Shown here: one piece after another, positions 11,459 through 21,336 of the stretch
Position numbering within the stretch: position 1 is the stretch's first letter
Layout: every line of letters begins with the position of its first letter
Source: Chimonanthus salicifolius
Taxonomy: Eukaryota > Streptophyta > Magnoliopsida > Laurales > Calycanthaceae
Length of the DNA: 64,000 bases
Direction: 5' to 3'
Assembly (NCBI GenBank): GCA_013350335.1
Contig: CM023539.1
Location: 14,074,302-14,138,301, forward strand
Made by a program: the position numbers and the translations under genes
The notes under the pieces: generated by a model
Seen by the model: the letters and a program-made list of their open reading frames with translations, nothing else
What the model was told of the DNA's origin: nothing
The model's database searches: none

Positions 11459-12684
11459 TTATACGGTCCAACATGGTTACCAAGATTGAACAAGAACAGC
11501 GGACAGACCCAGAGGTGGAGGAGATATGGGCCAAGATGTCCAATGGTGAAGTCATACCAGAATGGGAGTTACGACCGGGACAGGGTCTTTTATTCCGAGG
11601 AAGGATTTATGTACCAAAAAGCTGTAGAAAAGAGTTGTTGGTTGAGGCACATCAGACCAAACTCACTATTCATCCGGGCAGTACTAAGATGTATCACGAC
11701 TTGAAAAGACATTATTGGTGGCACGGACTCAAAAGAGATGTGGCAGAATTTGTGGCTCATTGCTTAACGTGTCAGCAGGTTAAGATGGAACATCAGAAGC
11801 CACCAGGGTTACTCAAACCCTTACTAGTGCCGGAATGGAAATGGGAGCACATTTCCATGGATTTTGTTACAGGGTTCCGAAGGTCATCAAAGGGCAACGA
11901 TGCGATATGGGTTGTGGTAGACCAACTGACCAAGTTTGCACATTTCATTCCCATTAAGATGACAGACTCATCTGAGACTTTGGGTCGGCGGTATATCAGA
12001 GATATCATCAGATTACATGGTATTCCTTGGACTATTGTGTCTGACAGAGATGGTCGATTCACAGGCAGAGTTTGGCAGAGCATGCAGGTGGACATGGGAA
12101 CAGATTTATTAACTAGTACAACATTCCATCCTCAGACTGATGGACAGTCTGAGAGGACAATACAGACACTGGAGGATATCTTAAGAGCATGTATGCTAGA
12201 TTTCAAGGGTGGATGGGAGGATCACTTGCCGTTCGTAGAATTCTCATACAACAATAGTTACCACGCAAGCCTCCAGATGGCACCATTTGAGGCATTATAT
12301 GGTAGACCTTGTAGATCACCTGTGTGCTGGACAGAGGCCGGTGAGCCTGCATTGATTGGACCTGAATTGGTTGCAGAAACTACAGCGCAGATAAAATTAA
12401 TACGGCAACATTTATTAGCTGTACAGAGTCGTCAAAAGAGCTATGCTGACAAGAGAAGGAGGTTCCTTGAATTTGAAGTGGGAGACATAGTGTTCTTGAA
12501 AGTCTCACCACGAAAGGGACACATGAGATTTGGAAAGAAAGGAAAATTGTCGCCAAGATATGTAGGATCATTTTCTATCATTACAAGGATGGGGGACGTG
12601 GCTTACCAATTGGCACTCCCATCACAGTTGGCATCTTTACATGATGTGTTCTATGTAATCAATGTTGAGGAAGTGCAATCCTGA
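11371..12684 (+). pseudogene. TEK-2 integrase (HHCC, DDE, GPY/F-like)
   Basis: Integrase inserts the cDNA copy. This is the longest open frame of TEK-2 (437 codons). The HHCC domain spans IHPGSTKMYHDLKRHYWWHG to CLTCQQVK. The catalytic core has Asp at 11860 (MDFVTG), Asp at 12043 (SDRDG) and Glu at 12151 (GQSERTIQ), giving D-X60-D-X35-E, the expected spacing. LSPRYVGSFSII (12551-12585) is a GPY/F-like module. All three catalytic residues are kept. The frame ends early at 12684 because a shift near 12660 puts the following chromodomain in another frame. The first ATG lies in the RNase H overlap and is probably not a real start; the domain belongs to one pol polyprotein. Confidence 0.92.
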
Positions 12685-12898
12685 TCCTTCTCACAGACTG
12701 AATGTACAAGACATAGAGGTCCAGAGCGACGTGACATACGTCAAGAAGCCTGTCCGAGTGATGGACACAGAACAAAGGGTATTACGGAACCGAGCAATCC
12801 AATTTGTCAAGGTGGTATGGGATCGAAATGGCATTGAGGAAGCTACATGGGAACTCGAGTCGGAAATGAGGAAAGCTCACCCTGAGCTATTTAGGTAA
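12662..12898 (+). pseudogene. TEK-2 chromodomain tail of pol
   Basis: Continues the pol reading after the frameshift near 12660: NPDPSHRL, then a chromodomain-like segment with YVKKPVRVMD (12740), LRNRAIQFVKVVWDR and EEATWELESEMRKAHPELF (12835-12894), ending TAA. In chromoviruses this domain directs integration toward particular chromatin. Its presence is the main reason for placing TEK-2 among chromoviruses. The aromatic cage is not clearly complete, as is usual for the divergent group II chromodomains of plant elements. Confidence 0.85.
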
Positions 12899-12942
12899 AT
12901 GTTTGAAACCCTACTTCACTCGATTTTCGGGACAAAAATTTT

Positions 12943-12953
12943 AAAAAGAGGGT
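12943..12953 (+). promoter_or_regulatory. TEK-2 polypurine tract
   Basis: AAAAAGAGGG lies just before the 3' LTR and would prime plus-strand DNA synthesis. A few extra bases separate it from the LTR start at 12959. Confidence 0.7.
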
Positions 12954-13481
12954 TGTATTGTAATACCTCAGATTTTCAAATTATGATTTATATGAAAATT
13001 ATCCATTTTAATTATGAATTTTAGATTTGATCTTATATGGATAAAGAATTGGGTTGTGACCCAATTAGGACCCAATTGGTTTTGGAATTGGTCTCAATTT
13101 AAATTAAATGGGTTGAATTATTTTAGTAATGTATTATGTCCTAAAATTAATTAAAAGATTTTATGGCCGGATATGGGATAGTTGTGGCCGAATGTGGGAT
13201 TTGTATATCTATGATAGGTGCATGGGATCTTTTAGAAAAGGGAATGCATATTGTCTTAAATTAAATTAGGGAAGTGTCTAAGTTTTCTTAGGCTATGATT
13301 AGTGTTATGCGCATAGCACCTTCTAAAAGAAGGGCACACGGCAATAGCAAATTAAACAAAGGGTTCACTGTATTGCTATTGTTGTATTAGCATTGGCCGA
13401 ATGAGAGGTTATTAAAAGAGAAAGGAAGGTCAGCAATGGCTATCTTAAGCACCTTCCAAAGTTGGGACCAAGGAAAGTCTT

Positions 13482-13488
13482 TATATAG
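13482..13488 (+). promoter_or_regulatory. Putative TATA box in TEK-2 3' LTR
   Basis: TATATAG in a CTTTATATAGAGATGC context. A similar box is found in the related LTR TEK-4 on the minus strand (53536-53543), at a comparable place before the hairpin array. Assignment as promoter is inference. Confidence 0.5.
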
Positions 13489-13720
13489 AGATGCATAGGA
13501 AGGGCACACGGTTTTACAACCCCTTAGCCGAATTTTATTTCCTCTCTCTCAATTGTCATTCTCGCCAAGATCAAGATCAAGGAGAAGAAGAAGGCAGCAA
13601 ACAAGAGGTGTTCTTGGTTTGAAAGAAATTAAGAAGAAAGGAGAAGGATTGGAAGAGCAAGGAATCGGAAAAAGGTTAGTATCTTATTTGAATAATTTAT
13701 TTTGAAATAAAAGAACCATA

Positions 13721-15156
13721 GGGTTCGGCCATGGTGTATGGCCGAACCCCATGGAAAATGATTGGAGATGGGTTTGATGATTTGAATGGAAAGAAGGAAC
13801 CATAGGTTTCGGCCATAGTGCATGGCCGAACCCCATGGAAAGATATGGTTTATTTTGTTGGGTTAGGAATATTGAAAACCATGGAGGAACATTGATTGAT
13901 TAATGGAAAGACATGGTTCTTTTTGTTGAATTGAGACCATGGAAATTCATGGTCTAATTATGGGTTTATGTTCTTAGATTTTAGATCATGGAAACCTTTG
14001 ATGGTTAAGTGTTTTGGATTTAAAAAGAGAGGATCTTGAACCATAGGGTTCGGCCATTGAGTATGGCCGAACCCCATGGAGTTGTGATGATGTTATTATT
14101 GAATTTTTTGGAACTAAATTAATGGTCAAGATCATGAACCATAGGGTTCGGCCATGGTGAATGGCCGAAACCCATGGGGTAGTTTTGGAATGGTAAATGC
14201 ATTTTGGTTCCTAAAATTGGAAAACATCCAATTATGGAAAGATGGTTTCTAAATTTGGAAACTATCCAAATGTGGAAAGAAGGTTGCTAAATTAGGAAGC
14301 ATTTATTTATGGAAGTTGGTTTAATATTGGAAAGTTTCTATTCTTGGAAGGTGGACATTGAAATTAGAAAGTATCTAAAAATAGACCATGGAAGATTAAA
14401 TTGGAAACCTTCCAATTATGGAAAGGTGAAGTTTAATTATGGAAACCTTCCAATTATGGAAAGGTGGAGATTATTTATGGAAACCTTCCAATTATAGAAA
14501 GGTGGAGTTTAATTATGGAAACCTTCCAATTATGGAAAGGTGGAGATTATTTATGGAAACCTTTCAATTATGGAAAGGTGGAGTTTAATTATGGAAACCT
14601 TCCAATTGTGGAAAGGTGGAGATTATTTATGGAAACTTAGGCATCATGGGTTCGGCCATGTGTATGGCCGAACCCCATGAATCAAATTTATAATTTATGT
14701 TTAATGAATTATGATTTTAATGTTGCAAGGATCGGATTTTTGGTTATGTAAGCCATGGATGGCAAAGTTGTAATTACATGCCAAAGTGGAGAATCATGGG
14801 TTCGGCCATGGTGTATGGCCGAACCCCATGAGGCTTACTTTATGGACCTATGATGATTTGTGGATCAAACATTAACTTAGGCAATTGTTTTAACGATTGA
14901 AAAGATGGGATTATGGAATGATAGCCATGGATGGCATTTTTGTAAATATGTGAAAATATTGAACATTGGGTTCCGCCATGGTGTATGGCCAAACCCCATG
15001 AATTAATAATTGGACTATGTGTTTTGGATTAAAAGAAGTACGAATGGATTATTTGGAACCTAAGCAAGGAAAAAGGGTTATGGCTATGTACAATGGCATA
15101 ATTGTAATTAACTAAAGATTAGACCATAGGTTCGGCCATGGTGTATGGCCGAACCC
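13721..15156 (+). repeat. Array of eight GGGTTCGGCCAT hairpins in TEK-2 3' LTR
   Basis: Copies lie at 13721-13749, 13805-13833, 14046-14074, 14144-14173, 14648-14675, 14798-14826, 14968-14996 and 15128-15156. Each has the 12-nt arm GGGTTCGGCCAT, a 4-5 nt loop (mostly GGTGT) and the exact reverse-complement arm. Many extend by an outer CCAT/ATGG. The stem is perfect in most copies; 14968 is clearly decayed. Spacing is irregular (about 60-470 bases) and the sequence between copies is not repeated, so this is not a simple tandem repeat or a CRISPR. Confidence 0.95.
14397..14640 (+). repeat. Tandem repeat of about 38 bp in TEK-2 3' LTR
   Basis: Six or more imperfect units of TATGGAAACCTTCCAATTAT followed by GGAAAGGTGGAG and an AT-rich tail. 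Decayed units extend left to about 14215. TEK-4 has related, more diverged units in inverse orientation at about 52480-52650. Each unit contains GGAAACCTTCC-like self-complementary sequence. Confidence 0.85.
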
Positions 15157-16401
15157 CATGGGGTTTTGTTTATGGACTTAGAACCTTGAAAATAAAGTAG
15201 GACTTGATTATGATTGATTATTGTGTTATAAGGTAATGGGATCTCACACAGCGCTTGCGATCGTGAGCGGTTACCGGACGAAAGACGCAAAGACACGTAA
15301 CGGTCTTTGGTAGGATTCCACCTCTTTGAAACCATGGGCTTATGTACATTGCTTTTATTCGATTTATGATGTTTATGTTGCAAAACTATTTGTTTCAATA
15401 TGAGATTTTAAATGCTATGATTTGCTTTATTGCATAGCATGTTGGCATTTGTATCTCATGCATGGCATGGGAGGGATGACAGGTAACCGGAGCCCACACT
15501 CCGTCGCGATGTCTGTAAGGCAACTGTAGGGATTACTTTGATGAAGAGAGTTCCATCAAGAGGATACTGTGTAACCGGAGCCCACACTCCGTCGGGATGT
15601 CCGTAAGGCAACTGTGGGGCATACCTTGATGACGAGAATTCCATCAAGAGGATACCATGTATTTGCGATGGGTGGGACTCATTGCATATGATAGCATGGC
15701 ATGGCATTGAATCAGCATGATTATGATTTTATTATCCTGCAAGGTTTTGGTTTTTATCATTATGATTAGATCTTTATTATCATACCCTGTGTTTTGAATA
15801 CAATGCTTTATGAGTATGTTATGATTTATTACCCTTGATTTTGATATATATTATATCTGGATTTTTGGTACTAACCCATGTGTTAGCCCTAACTGGAATA
15901 CCTACTGGGCGCGTTGTTCTAACGCCCTACTTCTACCTTGTAGTGAATGATGTAGGAAATGAGGAAAATGGGGAATGCAAGGAAGGCCAGGCATAGGAGC
16001 TTGGATCATTTATTTTATATGTTTTGAATAAAGATACTCATGGATTTGTATTTAGAGCATCTAGTTTTCGGAATGTAATAACTTAGAAATTTTGCTATGG
16101 TTGGATGTTTATTTGGATAATGATGATTTGATTCAATGACTAAGTACTTTGCTATCAAATGGTTTGGATATGAGTGTTATCATGATTCCGCAATGATGAT
16201 TTATTCATCATGTGTATCGTATTGCTATGTGTGAACTATTTTTCTGGCCTTGGTCCATGCACATATAGGGTTGGCCAGTTAAGGGTCAGACTTTGGAAGT
16301 TCGAACTTAACTCGCGTCGTGACATCCCGCTCTTGCTCACTCTGATATTTAAAAAAAAAAATAGACGCTGAATTTCGATGCGAGAAGGGCGGGGTGTTAC
16401 A

Positions 16402-16958
16402 GTGAGGCCATATGGTGGGCTCACCTTTGGTGGGGTTGGTGGTGGGTTTGGCACATATGGTGGGGTAGGGACAACCGGAGTTGGAGGCGGCTTTAGCACT
16501 ACTTTTGGTGGCAGAGGTGGTGATGAAGGAGTGGCATTGGCACGATAGGCAGTGTCAGAGGTGGGTTCGGCACATATGGAGGGCTCACTATCGGTGGGGT
16601 AGGCGGCGGCGTCGGGACATATGGTGGGCTCACCTTTGGTGGGGTTGGTGGTGGCTTTGGCACATATGGGGGGCTCACCTTCGGTGGGGTAGGTGGTGAT
16701 TTTGGGACATATGGTGGGCTCACCTTTGGTGGTGTTGGTCGTGGCTTTGGCACATATGGTGGTGGCTTAACATGCGGTGGTTTGACATGGGGTGGTTTGA
16801 GATGGGGCCGGTGGTTTGACCATAAGGGGGTGTCTGGGAGGAAACTTTGGGGGCTTAGCAGGAGGAGTTGGGTAAGGGCAGTCATAGGCTAGACAAGGAA
16901 TAAGAGCTCCTGAGTTAAGCACAAAGAGCAGGAGACTGAACAACAAGAACTTCCCCAT
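16402..16958 (-). pseudogene. Hybrid proline-rich cell-wall protein gene, 5' part, split by TEK-2
   Basis: Start at the ATG at 16958 because it opens a classic secretion signal (MGKFLLFSLLLFVL... ending ALIPCLA, about 24 residues). The upstream in-frame ATG at 16985 would spoil the signal. The mature part begins with a Cys-containing CPYPTPPAKPP and becomes a Pro-rich domain: HVKPP units, then six or more repeats built from PPYVPKP and PTPPKVSP. This matches plant proline-rich or hybrid proline-rich proteins, secreted to the cell wall, which usually end in an eight-Cys lipid-transfer-like domain (family knowledge; not present here). Two one-base frameshifts, near 16808-16815 and near 16525-16535, break it, and the retroelement cuts it off after PPYG. 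The C-terminal half should lie left of the window. This is the only host-type gene in the window. Confidence 0.85.
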
Positions 16959-18410
16959 GCTTAGGAGATGTGGAGGGTTACTCATCTACTGCTGATGAGA
17001 TTTATACTACAAAAATGGTTCATTCTTACAGGCCGGGTTTGGACGAGGGTAATGGAATAATCCAACCCTTATTTAATAATTAAAGAGTAACAGCAAAAGA
17101 TCAACATTTTACCTCTTCTCTCTCACTCCTCTCTTACTTTTTAAAATCTTTTTCAAATAAAGAATATTCATAATACTCAACATAACCTCAAATCAAAGAT
17201 AACTCCAACTAACTCTAGTAAAATTTTACCACTCATCCAAACGCAGTAATAGAGAAATAAGGATGGAGAGGCCACCGCCAAAGCCCTACTCTAGTCCAAT
17301 TGATGAGAGGGTTTTGTCACTATGCTTTGACTCGAATAATAGAGCACAAAGCCCTTGGTTTTGCTGCTTTTTGTCCTTATACTTTCTCTTTCCTTTTTTA
17401 TATATGGAAAGTAGGATCGTATTTCTCTCTCTCTCTCTGAAGAGTGGTGGCTTCCAAAAGGATAGCCAGCCAGCCATTTTTTTGCCATAATACATATATT
17501 AGGAAGAATAATTCAAGACGAATAAGTTATTAATTATACATTAGAAATATAATATTTATGTTAAAAATACTTTGCACTTAAAATATTTATAAATATGATA
17601 AATGTTACTAGGCATGATCATCGTGAGTCAGTGACCACCCTCTGAATTTAGACAAAAGAACTAGGGAATGTTTACTCCTATTCTCTCTCCCACATAAAAA
17701 AGGTACCAAAATGAGGATAGAGTTATTACTATAAAATCAGGCAAAGTGAGGGAAAATCCACAGCCTTCTGGGGTTGGCCTTTTGGATGGGCCCAATATGG
17801 CATGTAATATGAAATTAATATTTTTAAATTGAATTATTTTTTAATTTTTAATTTTCTTTTAAATTTTAAATATTTTTAGACAGTTTACAGTATGTTTTTA
17901 TCGCGAGAAGCACGCGTTATTAATGATTTTGGGAAACAATATTTTACTGTTATATTCGTGAGAAGAATGAAATTCTCACCCCATAATCATTACATTGGTC
18001 TATTACGTGCAAAAAACTAGTGGTGAAGATGGGAGAAGGATTCGTCAGTACTAACAAGTTCTTCATGTTTGATCCCACTCTATTGACTGAACAGTGATCT
18101 CCAATCTAGTCCAATATTACAGTAATAATTCTCACTGGAAAAAGAAATTTGAAAAAGGCTGAGACGTGTATTTTTTAATGTGGTAAAATCCTACAAATTA
18201 GGAAAACATCTACGTGTCTAGTGTATATTTTTTTACAAAATCGCCAACTCGGCAATGTTTGCCTTGGCTTTGCTAATTTTGCAGAGTCAGAGAGAGATGT
18301 TACAAATTCGCCGATTCAACAATGTTCGCCTCAGCTTGTAATTTTCGCTTCGTCTGTGATGAACTAGGAAAATAACCATTTTGTCCCTGTGATGTAGATT
18401 AGTTAACCTC
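16959..18410. other. Host-like non-coding flank of the proline-rich gene
   Basis: This 1.45-kb stretch is the upstream side of the proline-rich gene and the left flank of ATH-1. I see no credible gene. It holds a possible MITE (17035-17244), a CT-rich run at 17424-17438, a very AT-rich patch at 17810-17880, and two similar stretches with CGCCAACTCGGCAATGTTTG (18242) and CGCCGATTCAACAATGTTCG (18310). It is the only substantial stretch not assigned to an LTR element besides 61165-61499. Confidence 0.6.
17035..17244. mobile_element. Candidate MITE upstream of the proline-rich gene
   Basis: GGGTTTGGACGAG at 17035-17047 and CTCATCCAAACGC at 17232-17244 form 13-bp imperfect terminal inverted repeats (two mismatches) around about 180 bases of AT-rich non-coding DNA. 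TIRs with a GTTTGGA core are common in plant MITEs. No clear target-site duplication is seen, although TTA and TAA lie just outside. It would sit about 75 bases upstream of the start codon. Confidence 0.4.
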
Positions 18411-20281
18411 TGAGGTGTGTCTGAGAAATTACCTTTTTACCCTTTAATATTAGATTAATAAGTCTTTATTTTGTAAATATTAGATATGTTTAATTTTTTT
18501 TAATTTTGCAGTATATTTTGGAAAATACAAGAAATTGGAATAAATTGAATTTTTTTTTGTAGAAAGTGGATCGCGTTATCAAAATTGGAAATTTTGTAAT
18601 TTTTTACCACCTATTTTGGAATTAATTGTAAATTATTATAATTCAAATCCACATATGAGAGTTTGAATTATGATAATATTTTTTAGATTGTTTATAAATT
18701 GTAAAGGTGGTAAATTTTACAACACAACACAAGTGGGGCCCACCGACTCTCCAAATTCCAAATTGCCAACTCCAATTCGTGTGAGCCAAAGGAAAAGAAT
18801 ACAATTGCCGTGTAATGCAAAGGTGGCACAATGAATGCCGTGTGAAGCAAAGTGGATTTAGGAGAAGAGATCAACTTGGAGTGGAATTGTGAGAGAAAAT
18901 CATGGAGGAGAGGCTTGTGGAGAAGTTTTCTCCAAAATCCCATGGCATGATTGTATGAAGCCAAATTTGTAGGGAGAGATGGCATAACACAAAGTTCCAT
19001 TGTGTAAAGTCTAGGAAAAATTGCAAGTTTCCGTATGGAGGAGAGGAAAAATTGGAGAAAAGATTGGATCAAGTTTAATTAAAGGAAGATGAGTCAGTAA
19101 CACATCATCCAATTTAATCCAATGGAGATTTTATCTCCATTATGCACATAACACATACGATTGTATGGATTTTACAATCCCAAAATAGTGTGATGTCTCC
19201 CTCCCTTCTCTACATTATAAATATGGGTCCCAATGCACAGAGAAATTTGAACTGAGCAAGTGATCAAAAGGGACTAAAATTTGGACAGCTAAAGAGTCCG
19301 ACTGAAGAAAAAATATATTTTTTTTAAGTCATTTATTTTACTTTATTTATGCAATAAGTTCCAAAGAATTGTATTTTATCATATTCTATTTTTTAAATGA
19401 AATTCATGGTAGCTTTATTAGATGTATGGTCTTCCAATTATTTGATATGTTATGATGGTGGTTTTAATTTTATTTGAATTCTTCTTATTAATGTTATGAA
19501 CAAAATTATTTTAAGAATTTTTCAAAGAAAAATAGAACCAATGTTAGTGGGACTTGACTTTTCCAGTCTAAGGTTCTTATTAAGAACATTTTTTTTTTTT
19601 AGATTTGGAAAAGGCAAGTGTAAATCCTTCTCAAGCCTAAGGCTTGAATTGAAACTTTCTAATTTAATGGACGTCGTAATTTTTCTAATTAAAATGTTAA
19701 TAAATGATAAACTTGAATTTATATTTTAGAGGATTTCATAGTCTAGGCAATGACTTTATTTTTAAATGGGATAACATGCCACCTTAGATAATTGTCTCGA
19801 TTCTATTGTAAATTATGTAAATAATTTATTGTTTTTATGCTATTCTCTTATTTATTTATAAAAATCTTTGAAATGATGAAACTAGGTTAGAAATATTTTA
19901 TTTGTTTCTTAACTTTGCATTTTAAATTAGATTGAGGTTGTTTACATTCACTCCACCATTTTAATTAAGTCTATAAATCATTGATTTGTACGATAAAATT
20001 AGATCTCGTATTTTATAAAAATTCCAAAGTTAGATAACTATTTAAATATTGGTTTCCTAAATCTAAAATTTTTCTAAATTAAGATTATAACTCCCTGTTT
20101 TGGAAATTTATCAAATTTAGCTTAAATCCTAAATTTTATTTTCTTAAATCACATTATTTTAATGGTACCATTTTTATTTCCATACATATATTTTGTTGAT
20201 TTCCCTTGGGTTCGACCTCGCAATCATTCACTATACTATTAATTGGTTCGTGTGCTTACGAGTTAAATTTAAAACACATCA
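18411..20281 (+). mobile_element. ATH-1 5' LTR
   Basis: Aligns end to end with 27847-29718 from TGAGAAATTACC (18422) to the CACATCA end. A likely TATA box (TATAAAT, 19216-19222) lies in CTACATTATAAATATGGG, also present in the 3' LTR at 28645. It includes CCTTGGGTTCGACCTCG near its end, a block shared by Athila-type LTRs. No hairpin array of the TEK type is present. Confidence 0.88.
19216..19222 (+). promoter_or_regulatory. Putative TATA box of ATH-1 LTR
   Basis: TATAAAT within TCTCTACATTATAAATATGG; the same box is kept in the 3' LTR (28645-28651). Confidence 0.55.
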
Positions 20282-20304
20282 AGTCTTTTGCGCCGTTGCT
20301 GGGA
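20282..20304 (+). promoter_or_regulatory. ATH-1 primer binding site
   Basis: AGTCTTTTGCGCCGTTGCTG follows the LTR end and matches, with a few changes, the TTTTGGCGCCGTTGCCGGGG site of Athila-type elements. Confidence 0.8.
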
Positions 20305-21336
20305 AATCTAGAAATAAATTCCGTGCCATTGATTTATGTGTTTTTGGAAAGATTGCTATTTTTAGAAGTTTCTAAATTAGGCAACTCTTTAAAATTAGAA
20401 ATTTTTATTTTTAGAAGTTCTAGTTTTAGAAAGTTTCCTTAAATTAGAAATTCTTTAAAATATCAATGATTTTGGAATTAATTTAAGTTTGGAAATTTGC
20501 TAAATCTAGAAACTGTGTAATTAGGATTTTCTATTTCGTAGAAATTTTCTAATTTAATAGTTTCCCTTATTAGCAACTTTTCTAATATTGGAGATATGTC
20601 TTAATTTACTTTATTTTAATTTATTGCTTGCATTTATTTTGTCCATGCATCTAGATTGCTAGTATTTATGCATTAGCTTAGATTGCTTTATTATTTTTTG
20701 CATATTTGCTTGAATGTTGTGTGGTGATTTAGAACTGGATTTTCACAATATCTAGAAAAATAAGATTAGTAAAATTGGTTCATGCATCTTCTTAATAAAA
20801 TCAATTATAGAACCATTAGGCTAGGTTTTACGGTTTCATGCTCATTAGGAACATTTTTTATCTAAATTAATTTTTGTAACTGGTGAATAGTTTTATCTTC
20901 AAGAATGGTGTCTAAGGCTAGTTCTGTCACTAAGACATGAGGTCGAGCATGATCTAAGGATAAGTTGGGACGAGATGCAGTGTGCTCCCCCACTTACCTG
21001 GGAACTTACCTGGCCATGTTGTAGTTAAACTCTCATTGGAGACTTACATTATTTGAAAAGAAAAGTAGGAGCAAGTCTAGAGACAATCCTTAGGGTCCTA
21101 TTAGCAAATAAAAATTTGATTGCATTATTGCAATTGAAATTTAGATTTAGGCATTTTCTTATGTGAATTTGGTTGAGCGTGAATGATCGTGTCTGTGTCT
21201 GAATTATTAGTGTCGTGAATCTGACAATCGTTTGGTTCGAGTTACATTTTCTATCGATTTGCCGATCGTTGCGTCCAGAGTTCAGTCTAGCTCAGTCATA
21301 GATAGTCTACCTTTATCACCACCACCATCACCTAAC
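20305..21336 (+). other. ATH-1 untranslated leader
   Basis: About 1 kb of AT-rich sequence with no coding character between primer site and gag. Its last part (about 20830-21240) resembles the leader of ATH-2 (38480-38689 and 49355-49485), sharing GTTCTGTCA, TTGGGAACTTAC and the exact string CAATCGTTTGGTT. Confidence 0.7.

Larger units (their letters stand above)
6426..16401 (+). mobile_element. TEK-2, Ty3/gypsy chromovirus (Tekay-like), 5'-truncated in window
   Basis: The order is 5' LTR remnant (6426-8087), primer site, gag, protease, RT, RNase H, integrase, chromodomain, polypurine tract, 3' LTR (12959-16401). Integrase before the end of pol plus a C-terminal chromodomain marks the chromovirus branch of Ty3/gypsy; the very long LTRs suggest the Tekay/Del lineage (inference). 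It is inserted in the opposite direction into a proline-rich protein gene at 16401/16402. The first 1.7 kb of its 5' LTR is missing here because TEK-1 interrupts it. Gag and pol carry several stops and frameshifts, so it cannot move on its own. Confidence 0.9.
12959..16401 (+). mobile_element. TEK-2 3' LTR (3.44 kb)
   Basis: Starts TGTAATACCTCAG after the polypurine tract and ends GGGGTGTTACA at 16401, next to host gene sequence. It holds eight copies of the GGGTTCGGCCAT hairpin (13721-15156), a tandem array at 14397-14640, the 88-bp duplication at 15483-15660, and the conserved leader block near 15880-15960. A likely TATA box is at 13482. Its right half is the counterpart of the 5' LTR remnant. 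Open frames inside it lack coding features. Confidence 0.92.

Noticed and set aside
13721..15156. CRISPR-like array
   Set aside because: Repeats are palindromic and regularly worded, but spacing is irregular, no cas genes exist, and the DNA is plant nuclear.
16481..16699. Plus-strand Trp/Arg-rich open frame
   Set aside because: It is the antisense of the proline-rich repeats.
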